NCBI GenBank assembly: GCA_014380365.1 | Contig: JACMJZ010000012.1 | Coordinates: 248,001-312,000, forward strand | Direction: 5' to 3' | From: Pyrinomonadaceae bacterium | GTDB taxonomy: Bacteria > Acidobacteriota > Blastocatellia > Pyrinomonadales > Pyrinomonadaceae | DNA: 64,000 bases | Part shown: positions 42,642 to 50,700 of the stretch, in pieces | Position numbering within the stretch: the stretch's first letter is position 1 | How the letters are laid out: every line of letters starts with the position of its first letter | The notes under the pieces: generated by a model | Databases searched by the model: none | Seen by the model: the letters and a program-made list of their open reading frames with translations, nothing else | What the model was told of the DNA's origin: nothing | Program-made: the position numbers and the translations under genes

Positions 42642-43505
42642 TTAAGTCGGGCTGGGGAAAACCAATTGATACAGTCTTTGCTGTTGCGACTGCTCGAATT
42701 CGAAGTTGTCCGAATTTAATCGCCAGTTGGTAAATATGGAGAACTGGTAATTCGTTTCGTTATCCTGGTAGGCTTCTTCGGCGGTCTGAAAGCCCGATTC
42801 AAACTTCGCTCCATAAGCGAACTTAAACCCGCTGACTCCGGCGCTTTGAAACTGGCTCGGATTTGTAAATCCCGAATACAACTGCAGATTCAAAAAGTCC
42901 ACGTTGTTGTTCACAGCCGTGGGATCCAGATTCCCTACTGCAGCAGGGGAGAGCGTCAGGTAATAATGTTTATCTGTTTGCTGTTGAAACTGTGCTCCGA
43001 TGGCATTGATCAGGAGTGCGAATTGCGCTTGGGTCGTGTTATCGGAAATCGGGTACTCCCAGTCCAGATCAAAGCCATCAAGATTAAAACTCTGCAGATA
43101 GACCATCAGGTTGGAAGCGAAGTTGGCCGCGTTCTGCTGATCCGAAAAATTGGGATTCGAAAATATATTCGAGAGCACGCTGCCATCACCATATTCCAGC
43201 GTCACCGCAATCTTGATGTTGGGGTTGTTTAGGGGCGCATCCTTGAGGATATTATTCATGTAGGGCTGGTTGTGTGCTGCGGCGCCCATCCTAATAGTAA
43301 ACGAAGAACCATCTCCGGCAGGGATGGTATCTGCGCTTGTAGGTAGCGTGGTGACAAAGCAGAGGTACAGGATATCTACAGACTGATAGACGTTGTTTTG
43401 GATGAGCGACTGGTAGCAACTGTTTGGGCTGTCGTAGTTGGTGCCGGCAGGCTCATCTTCATTCAAAAAGATCCAAGCATTAACGAGTTGAGTGTTTGCG
43501 TTCAT
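42642..43505 (-). CDS. GH18-family (chitinase-like) protein without signal peptide
   Basis: The protein has 287 residues. The GH18 catalytic motif DGFDLDWEYP (DxxDxDxE, about residues 142-151) is intact with the Glu proton donor. The strand pattern of the TIM barrel is recognisable: VDILYLCFV at the start, NPNIKIAVTLEYGDG, HYYLTLSPAA, and VDFLNLQLYSGF. A strong GGAG site precedes ATG 43505. There is no signal peptide. GH18 enzymes cleave chitin or related GlcNAc glycans, though some are only binding proteins. It overlaps the upstream small membrane protein gene by 26 nt and is the last gene of the minus-strand cluster 47372-42642. Confidence 0.85.
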   Translation of the reverse strand: MNANTQLVNAWIFLNEDEPAGTNYDSPNSCYQSLIQNNVYQSVDILYLCFVTTLPTSADTIPAGDGSSFTIRMGAAAHNQPYMNNILKDAPLNNPNIKIAVTLEYGDGSVLSNIFSNPNFSDQQNAANFASNLMVYLQSFNLDGFDLDWEYPISDNTTQAQFALLINAIGAQFQQQTDKHYYLTLSPAAVGNLDPTAVNNNVDFLNLQLYSGFTNPSQFQSAGVSGFKFAYGAKFESGFQTAEEAYQDNETNYQFSIFTNWRLNSDNFEFEQSQQQRLYQLVFPSPT

Positions 43506-43761
43506 GTTTTTCTCCTTCTGCGTGCCGTTCGAAAAAGCAAGCCAGGATTCTGGCCCACTCGAGTACCAGTGAGCGTTTTTTCCGGGCGACCACCAGGCGG
43601 TTGTAAACCGCTCCGACCGCGAACATCACAAAAATGATTGCCAATAGCTCATGTTTCCCCGGGTAGAGTCGAGCGGCAAACGTCCAGCTTCCTGTTAGAA
43701 TAGCGACACCAATAAACCCCCAGGCACACGTAAAGCAGATTAGGACCAGCACTAAAGACAT
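43480..43761 (-). CDS. Small two-helix membrane protein
   Basis: The protein has 93 residues and is not recognised. Two membrane helices are seen (LVLICFTCAWGFIGVAIL and ELLAIIFVMFAVGAVYNRLVV) with a charged C-terminal tail rich in Lys, Arg, Glu and His. The end overlaps the GH18 start by 26 nt, and a weak ribosome site precedes ATG 43761. The small size and two-helix form recall holins or membrane anchors, but no motif supports a specific call. Confidence 0.6.
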   Translation of the reverse strand: MSLVLVLICFTCAWGFIGVAILTGSWTFAARLYPGKHELLAIIFVMFAVGAVYNRLVVARKKRSLVLEWARILACFFERHAEGEKHERKHSTR

Positions 43762-43802
43762 CGCGATCCATAAATATAGCTGGAGCGGAATGCATGGACC
43801 TT

Positions 43803-44063
43803 CTAAAACTTTCGGATAGTCAGCACTTTCTGAATCAATCCAAACGGAATCATCTTGGTAGTCGCCAGTGTTTTTATATTGCAGAACGTTTTAGGGATAA
43901 TCCCGCTGCGGGGCTCTCTTGCGAGCCACCCCATAGTCAAGTAATTTGTCGTCACAAAGAATGCGAACCAACTCATTCCCAAGTGCGTGATGTGCCGGAT
44001 ATTCACATGCAGTTCTTTGATTCTATCCTGCGCAGCCACGGTTAATACTTCATTCTCGCCCAT
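43803..44063 (-). CDS. Small membrane protein of unknown function
   Basis: The protein has 86 residues from ATG 44063, which has AGGAG 8 nt upstream; the frame to 44144 adds 27 residues without support. It has an amphipathic N-terminus (QDRIKELHVNIRHITHLG), one membrane helix (SWFAFFVTTNYLTMGWLA) and a basic tail. It lies 41 nt from the next small membrane gene and belongs to the same minus-strand cluster. No family is recognised. Confidence 0.6.
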   Translation of the reverse strand: MGENEVLTVAAQDRIKELHVNIRHITHLGMSWFAFFVTTNYLTMGWLAREPRSGIIPKTFCNIKTLATTKMIPFGLIQKVLTIRKF

Positions 44064-44130
44064 GGCTTTACTCCTATTCTGTTCACACTCCAGCCACTTG
44101 ATTCGTTTGTAAATAGTTCTGGCAGTGCCG

Positions 44131-44613
44131 TCACGGAAGCCCAATACGTATCCGAGGCGCTCGAATGTGCACGTTCTTTCCGCCCAGCATGCTGTAAACA
44201 GTCAACAAGTTTTTTTTGGCAAGTTCCGACAATCCGAAACTGCCGACAAAGGTTTTGCCGTTGAGTTCAATTTTTACGTCCTGGCCCGTCCTATTACTTT
44301 TGAGAACATTTTCAGTGTTCTTCCTCCAGGCTTTCTTATCCGTTTCTAGAGCCGCAACTGTTACCGTTGCGTTGAAAACCTTCGAGAACAGTTCGGCAGT
44401 GTATTGTAGCGGCTGAAGTTGAGCGCTGACGCTAATGCACGAACCTTTACACGTCCCGTTGTTAGCTCCGCATACGGCCGTCTGTCCCGACTGACATTCC
44501 GTCACGCCGCCGGGAGGACTGGGCCGGCATTTACATCTGACGCGGCCTCTATCGGGCACGACCGAGAATGCCAGGCAGAAGTTCAGCAATAGACTAGCGA
44601 CAATTGATTTCAT
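44131..44613 (-). CDS. Secreted Cys-rich protein of unknown function
   Basis: The protein has 160 residues. A signal peptide (MKSIVASLLLNFCLAFS) is followed by a Cys-rich stretch (CKCRPSP, VTECQSG, VCGANNGTCKGSC) likely holding disulfides. A C-terminal alpha/beta domain of about 90 residues (TVTVAALETDKKAW, GQDVKIELNGKTFVGSFGLS) follows. The ribosome site GGGGA stands before ATG 44613. It overlaps the upstream gene by 20 nt, so it is cotranslated with it. I do not recognise the family. Confidence 0.6.
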   Translation of the reverse strand: MKSIVASLLLNFCLAFSVVPDRGRVRCKCRPSPPGGVTECQSGQTAVCGANNGTCKGSCISVSAQLQPLQYTAELFSKVFNATVTVAALETDKKAWRKNTENVLKSNRTGQDVKIELNGKTFVGSFGLSELAKKNLLTVYSMLGGKNVHIRAPRIRIGLP

Positions 44614-45115
44614 AACGTCGTTCCCCTTCCTGCGCGACTGTGTAATCTATACTTTGGCCCTTGACTCGCTGCTTGAGATGTTCCAGAAACTCTTTAATGC
44701 TATTCCCTTCGTGGTCCCCTGCTTCAATCACGGCGCTTCGTGTGGCTTGATCACAGTTTGGGTTGAAGTTGATGGTGACGTTTTGTCCGAGGGCCACAGC
44801 GCGAACAATATTCTCCAGAGTTTGATCCTCATCAGTTCCTACATTCACATACTCGCGATCAAGCTTTGGGTAATATGCATTCATGATGGTAGGCAGCACG
44901 TAGGAAATGAAACCCAGGATGATTGCAACTAGAGCAAGCGTGAGGAACGTATTAATGATCTTAATGATTATCTTTCCACCCAATTGCCTGCTTAACTGGG
45001 GAAAGATATTCATTGCGAGGATCTGTCTGAATATCAGGAAGAGAGCGCCGACAATCAAACCGCCGAGTGCCAGCGGAGTAGAAACCCGGGCTGCGATGTC
45101 CAGAATATTTCCCAC
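44594..45115 (-). CDS. Two-helix membrane protein with C-terminal soluble domain
   Basis: The protein has 173 residues from GTG 45115, with GGGAGA 7 nt upstream. Two membrane helices are seen (LALGGLIVGALFLIFRQIL and IINTFLTLALVAIILGFISY) joined by a short basic loop with KIIIKI. A soluble domain of about 100 residues follows and ends KGQSIDYTVAQEGERRYEI. The N-terminal part resembles a general two-helix membrane anchor seen ahead of varied soluble domains in other bacteria; this is a memory-based impression. Function unknown. Confidence 0.65.
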   Translation of the reverse strand: MGNILDIAARVSTPLALGGLIVGALFLIFRQILAMNIFPQLSRQLGGKIIIKIINTFLTLALVAIILGFISYVLPTIMNAYYPKLDREYVNVGTDEDQTLENIVRAVALGQNVTINFNPNCDQATRSAVIEAGDHEGNSIKEFLEHLKQRVKGQSIDYTVAQEGERRYEINCR

Positions 45116-45175
45116 AACGTTTCTCCCGGAACAAGGGCCTTCACGCGCAGCGAACTGCCCAACTCTGCGTTGGTG

Positions 45176-46291
45176 CTACTTCGTATGAGATTTACAGGCG
45201 ATCACACACGCGGCATACTTGATTGGGTTGAATAAACCAAACGGCATGAAGCTACCGAGTACGCAAGCCCCATAACACCCCCCTTTTGGAACACACTTGT
45301 CCTGTGCCGGATCATAAACCGACATCGGGTCGGGGCAGGGATCCGGTGCGCGAGCCTGCTCGCGTTTGGCATACTTGTCTTTATCCATGCTCGGGCCCGG
45401 CTTCGAAATTGGGAGTTTTCCGAGGGCTAAATGGTGAGCGGTTGGATCTTCCGGCGGCGCCAGGATCGACCAGCCGACGTTTAGTTCGTCCCCCACACTG
45501 ATCAGTGCCGGCCCTCCTCCATGGCAAGCGTTTGAGTATTGAATTGCCGTACAATCCTCCAAGTTCTGCGTCACTACAAAATTGAGGCAGCTTGTTTTAG
45601 CATCCGCCCAGACAAGATAGAAATAATCGTTAAGCACGACGAGCGAAGGAGGGCCGAGGCATGGGTCTTTCGGTCCATACAACTCGCCAAAACTCTGGCC
45701 CTCATCTCTGGAAAAGTAGAAACGCATTGGATCATCTCCATTCAGCGGCCCACCGGAAAGTGCATAGAGTACGTGTCCGTCAGACCAGGCTAGTGACGGT
45801 CTGGATAGCGCGGAACACTGGGTGGGATAGCATTTAATCGTTCCCTTCTTGTCGCAGGTTGCTATCGAGAGCAAACCCTTGGGCGTGGTCCAGGCGATAA
45901 AAAGAAGCTCTATCCCGAAGGTCAAAGCGGGGCCGGTATCTGAAGAGGAGGAGCCAGCCGGAGCAATTTTGATTTCCGTATCCCAGCCATCGCCGGAATT
46001 TGCGAGGTTAATAGCTCCTGTATCATCTGTCCAAGCGAGATAAACTCTTTCCCATTCGAGTGCAATAGCGATAGCCGGCGTATCCCAGGAAGTCCATTTA
46101 GGGTTGACGACCAGGGGTTGGTTAGGGGGATTCTGCTGATCGGTCGCCAGGTAGATTAGCCCGCCCTGGTTCTGGTCGGACCATGCTACTAACACTCCGA
46201 AGAGCTCTTCCCCCGTCAGGGAAGGAGGCCACGGCGACATTCCTTCTAATACTTCCATTTCCAGAATTGGTAAATCAGTAGAGTGGTTCAT
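45176..46291 (-). CDS. Beta-propeller-like protein with Cys-rich hydrophobic tail
   Basis: The protein has 371 residues and no signal peptide. Repeated blades of about 45-55 residues share the core VLVAWSDQ / VYLAWTDDTG / LFIAWTTPKG / YLVWADAKT, which is typical of sialidase-like or exo-alpha-type propellers. The Asp-box pattern is only partly seen (YFSRDEGQSFGEL). The last 60 residues have eight Cys, with DPCPDP, CVPKGGCYGACVLG and YAACVIACKSH around a hydrophobic stretch. This tail is unlike the propeller and may be a membrane-active or metal-binding unit. Its upstream region holds a 21-bp minisatellite. Confidence 0.65.
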   Translation of the reverse strand: MNHSTDLPILEMEVLEGMSPWPPSLTGEELFGVLVAWSDQNQGGLIYLATDQQNPPNQPLVVNPKWTSWDTPAIAIALEWERVYLAWTDDTGAINLANSGDGWDTEIKIAPAGSSSSDTGPALTFGIELLFIAWTTPKGLLSIATCDKKGTIKCYPTQCSALSRPSLAWSDGHVLYALSGGPLNGDDPMRFYFSRDEGQSFGELYGPKDPCLGPPSLVVLNDYFYLVWADAKTSCLNFVVTQNLEDCTAIQYSNACHGGGPALISVGDELNVGWSILAPPEDPTAHHLALGKLPISKPGPSMDKDKYAKREQARAPDPCPDPMSVYDPAQDKCVPKGGCYGACVLGSFMPFGLFNPIKYAACVIACKSHTK

Positions 46292-46380
46292 GATTACTCC
46301 CTTGCGGTTTGGCTGATTCGGATGACTCGGGGCGGCGCATATATCGCTCTCTCATTTCGCTGAGTGCATCAATGAGTTCC

Positions 46381-46611
46381 TGGTCTTGTAAATCTTCAAC
46401 TCCGATTCATAAACCTTGCACTCCGGGTCATGAACCTTCGAGTCTGATTCGTAAACCTTCAAGTCTGATTCGTGAATCTTCAAGTGTGATTCGTAAACCA
46501 TCTACTCGGATTCGTAGACCTTTCACTCGGATTCGTAAACCCTTCACTCAGATTCGTAAACCCTTCACTCAGATTCGTAAACCTTCAAGTCTGATTCGTG
46601 AATCTGGCTAT
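46381..46611. repeat. 21-bp tandem repeat (minisatellite), about 11 units
   Basis: The consensus is CTGATTCGTAAACCTTCAAGT, with all units exactly 21 bp and variants such as CGGATTCGTAGACCTTTCACT. It occupies most of the 349-nt gap (46292-46640) between two minus-strand genes. The plus strand stays open over it (repeat peptide RKPFTQI), because 21 is a multiple of 3. Confidence 0.9.
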
Positions 46612-46640
46612 TCCACCCAGAGTCGAACTGGTTGTTTCGG

Positions 46641-47372
46641 CTAGGTTCCCGATTTTCGTCCAAACTTCAACCCCTTGATTTGTTTGTAGACATTGCTGTT
46701 CGTGCCCAACTCCCCAGCCACAAAAGCCTTCGCGAGTAACGCCGTATTGACCACGCAGTCGGGATTGAGGTAGAGCAGTTGATCGCGAACGCCGCGCGAC
46801 TGGCTCAACGGCACAAAGGTCGCGCTGACGGCGTTGTTTTTGGCCTGCAGGTCCGTCGCCAGCGCAGTCAGCGCGGCAAGCTTCAGACTGTTGTCGTTGG
46901 GTTGATACTCAGGTATTTCGCGCAGGATCGCTACATAGGCGCCAAAATTTGCCAGTTGATTATCGAAGCTTGTCTGCGCCGCTGAATGCTGGACTGTCGC
47001 TTCCGTTGCCGTAGTGTTTGGATCATCCTTAACTTTGGCGATCTTGCGTCTGCCAAGTACTTTGCGATAGGGAGTGTCAACGTTGGCAACCGCCGCTTTT
47101 GAAGCGCCTGAAGCCTTTAACACATTGCGCGTCCGAGGGATTATGGCCGGTAATTTGTCGTAAGCGCTCTGGCGTTCACTGATCGCCAGCTTATTTGGGG
47201 CGATCTTGTTTCCGCAGTCCTGGACCGCAGCAAGTGCCGCGGTGTATTGGCCCTCCATCGCAGCCGTAGTCAGTTTCGGATTCGGTGGCGCGTAAGTGGA
47301 TTCAGCGGTGATAAAATCTATGAGTTTGCGGTAGTTGCCGAGGAGTTTCATGTCTCCTGCTTCGGTTGCCAT
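46641..47372 (-). CDS. Unknown alpha-helical protein
   Basis: The protein has 243 residues. It is mostly alpha-helical and soluble, with no signal peptide or membrane segment. Its N-terminus (LLGNYRKLIDFITAESTYAP) and a YRKVLGRRKIAKVKDD segment near the middle are distinctive. Two similar helical halves may be present. I do not recognise the family. It is the first gene of the minus-strand cluster, followed by the minisatellite. The 399-nt region upstream (47373-47771) holds no gene, only the palindrome at 47653-47733. Confidence 0.6.
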   Translation of the reverse strand: MATEAGDMKLLGNYRKLIDFITAESTYAPPNPKLTTAAMEGQYTAALAAVQDCGNKIAPNKLAISERQSAYDKLPAIIPRTRNVLKASGASKAAVANVDTPYRKVLGRRKIAKVKDDPNTTATEATVQHSAAQTSFDNQLANFGAYVAILREIPEYQPNDNSLKLAALTALATDLQAKNNAVSATFVPLSQSRGVRDQLLYLNPDCVVNTALLAKAFVAGELGTNSNVYKQIKGLKFGRKSGT

Positions 47373-47652
47373 GGGAGGAATCCTTTCGGTGACGAGAAGA
47401 CGATTAGTGAGGAGCTAAGGCCTTCGTGGGACCAAAGACTCTAGTTCCGGGATGTTGACGAGTAAGTTAAAGAAAACTGGCTGAGTCGGCTTAGTTGCAT
47501 GCGAGGACAACTGGTGGTGAGTCAGTCATTAGGCTTTAACGCAAAAAGATCAGTAAGGTCGCCGCGAAGATATGCCAAGGTGGCGGGCAAAGTCAACGGT
47601 TTTTGGTCAGGCGTAGTGGGTAATTGTGTGTTGCTACCAGGTGAGTCGCGAG

Positions 47653-47733
47653 CCGGGGCACTAGCCCGACCGTCAGGGAGGGCTCAATTCCTGCGCCGCC
47701 GAGCCCTCCCTAACGGTCGGGCTTGTGCCCCGG
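47653..47733. repeat. Long intergenic palindrome (AGCCCGACCGTCAGGGAGGGC type)
   Basis: The left arm (47653-47685) and right arm (47701-47733) of about 33 nt are almost perfect inverses around 15 nt. Part of it is shared with 16079-16161. It sits between convergent or same-strand gene ends near the 3' end of the 1395-residue protein gene. Confidence 0.8.
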
Positions 47734-47771
47734 AGATTGGCAACATACTCTTACGCCACTACGTGGTCAGG

Positions 47772-50700
47772 TTATGGGCCGAAGCGTTGGCGGTATTCGG
47801 TTGACGTAATGAACGCCTTAACCATCTCTGCGTTGATGTAGTTTCCGTTGAACTGATTCAGCTTGTTCAACCAGAAGTTGTAGCCGGCGAAGTCGAGAGT
47901 TGGTTCGGGAGGATCGTAAGGATTGCGACGCAGGTAGCCAAAGTACTGCATCAGCACAAATGCACGGTTGAATTCCTGAGATTTCAGCGTCGCATGTTCC
48001 GACACCAGTCGTAGAGCTCGCGCACGCGCGTCCACGTTGGCAGAGTTGACCGCGGAGCCAAACTCGTTGACAGCAGCATTGCGCTCAGCGGTCGTCGGTA
48101 CGACGGCAGCATTCGCGAATAGCAGGTTAACGAACTCGCCGGGCGTCATTGACGTGGGGAAAGCGGCGATGAAGCGTGGCCGGGAAACGAAATTCACCGC
48201 GAACGCCTGTTTGTTGCTTTCCAACAACGCTTGCCAGTTGCCGGATCCTACGACGACGCCCTGGCCAATCTCCTGTGTGTCGGGCAGAAACTCATTGAGT
48301 CTGATTGGCACTGGCGAGCTCGGCGGTGGGGGCAGGTTCGCGAAAGCGGTTTTGTACATGCGGTAGACGAGGTACCCAGTCTCCTGGAATTCAATTGAAA
48401 GGAAGAACGCCGCCGAAACGTTGATGCGCTTAATCTCAATGCACGCCTGATTGTTGCCGCAGGAATCAATCTCGTTAGTCCAGAACGGAAATCCGACGGC
48501 ATCGGGTTCACGATTAAGAAAGTCGAGATAATGCTGGCGAACGAAGAAGGCGGTCTGGTCGATCGGATTCGCTCCGTTTACGGTTTCGTTGTCGTTGATG
48601 GTGACGGTGGCTACATTCGGCGAACCAAGTGTGGAGCCCGCCGGGTTGCTCAGCGCGACAGTAAAGCTCTCGCCGCCTTCAGCGTAAGCATCGTCAACGA
48701 TCGGAATCGAAAGGTTCTTGGAAGCTTCACCGGGAGCGAACTGCAGAGAGCCCGCTACGGGGGCGTAGTCGCAGCGTGAAGAAGCCGCACCGGTGCCCAG
48801 TGCATTACAATTGGTCGAACCGGCTGTGTCGCCGGTCGCATAACCAACCGAGGTGGCGGTTGATGAGTCTCCAATGCGGTTTACGACTATCGAGACGCTT
48901 CCCTCGCCCTCCCCGACTCCAAGTTTAGACGCAGCAAACTGAACCGCGCTCGCGGAAGCCGATGTTTGAAGCTGGCCGCGGATATCTCCGGTAGGAAATG
49001 TAGCGCTATGGACGTTGATGTAGAACAGTCCGCTCTTCAAATCCTGGACCTGCGTCGGCGTCAGGGTTATCTCAAAGTCGCTGAGCTGGCCCAGCGGCAA
49101 TGGGAACAAAGCGCTCGCGGTGCTGCCGGCGGGAGCCGGTCCGTGAATATGCGCATCAGTCTGCGTGCCGGAAATTCCGCTAAAGTTCAGCGACAACCTG
49201 GCGGTCTTTTCGTCTGGACTCAGCAATAACGTCGCTGCGCCGGTTCCAGCTGAAGCAGTGGGCGGAACTTCCTGGGCGCCGTTGAGGTTGGCGGTGAACA
49301 GCAGCGACGGTTTCGATTTGATTTCGTATACCGCGCCGTTTGAGAGGGACACGACAAACAGGTTGCCGTTCGGTCCCGTCTGAATGTCAGTGGTTACGCC
49401 AAAGTCGCGACCTATTAACAAGCTTTCGCTTTCCGTGAGGTCAAACTTGTCCGCGTTGTCGGCAACCAGGTCAGACAGATCGGGATCGGTAAACGCGAAG
49501 TGCTGGCGGTCGGCGCTCATCTTGAAGCGAAACAGGTACCCATTGGAAAGCGTTGTGCGTGACGCGCCGACGAACAAGTCGCCTTCGAACTGCGGACCCA
49601 GGCCGCGACCATGGACGAAACCGATTGGCGAGGGCGCCACGGCATACTTCCAACTGAATTCCGGATCGGAGTATTGGGCGCCGGGCAGCATGTAGAGTCG
49701 CGTCAGCGCAGCTTGAGCCGTGTCGGCGATGTTGCTCGGCGGCCAGCGTACCTGTTGCAGCGTGCCAATCCCATATGTGGTTTCGATCGCCTTGAACTCA
49801 GCGACGCGATTGATGGGTCCCATCGCCTGGATCCAGCCACCATTGAAACCCGGGCGCACACGGTTCAGCTCATCGAAGGCGTCGTCACCGTTCTCCTGCG
49901 TCCAAAAATTTCCGGTAATAGGATCGACGGCCATGCCGAAACTGTTGCGTATTCCGTAGGCGAAAAGCTTCTTTACATTCGCAGCCGCCTGGCCGCTGAG
50001 ACCACTGTTCGCGTTGAAGAAAGGATTATCCGCAGGCGTTGAACCATCGTCGTTCAAGCGCAGGATTACTCCGGTGAGGTGCGCATCGTCGGGCTCGGGT
50101 CCGCCAAATTGATCGTCAGGGACCGGGCCGCCGCTGGTGATGTTTTGCAGCAGCCCGCGCCGGCCGTTATCTCCCACGATTATGTAGAGCTTGCCGTCCT
50201 GCCCAAACCGCAATACGCCGCCATTGTGATTGCCACGGTGTTGTTGCGTCCCATCCTCCTGCTGCGCGCGCAACTTGATCAGGTTCCGATCAAACGCGAG
50301 CCCGCTTCCATTCCATAGATAACGATCTACCCGGTTACCGAGCAAAGCTATGTCATCGACGTTTGCCGTGTCGGCACCGGTGCTGCTTTCGGTCCAGAAC
50401 AGGTAGACGAATCCGTTCTGGGCAAACTGCGGATGCAGCGCGATGCCAAGCAAGCCGCGTTCAGAAAACGAGTTGACATTCAGGTCGAGCGCCGCGCCCT
50501 GCAAGGCCCCGTTTAGGACCCGCTGGACCCGGCCGGTCGCCCGTTCGAGGACGAAGAATTCATTTGCCCCGACGAAAGCGAGGCTGGTCGGCTGATCGAG
50601 TCCGTTGAGCACAGTGCTGACGGTTAGATTGTCGTCGAGCATCAGCGGCGATGCAGCGGCCGCCTGGATGAAAGTGGTAACAGTTGCCGAGTTGTTGCTG

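Noticed and set aside
46381-46611. CRISPR array
   Set aside because: The units are contiguous 21-mers with no spacers, and no cas genes are present.
46309-46644. Plus-strand frame of 111 residues with RKPFTQI repeats
   Set aside because: It only reflects the 21-bp repeat staying open; it starts with TTG, lacks a ribosome site and opposes the gene direction of the cluster.
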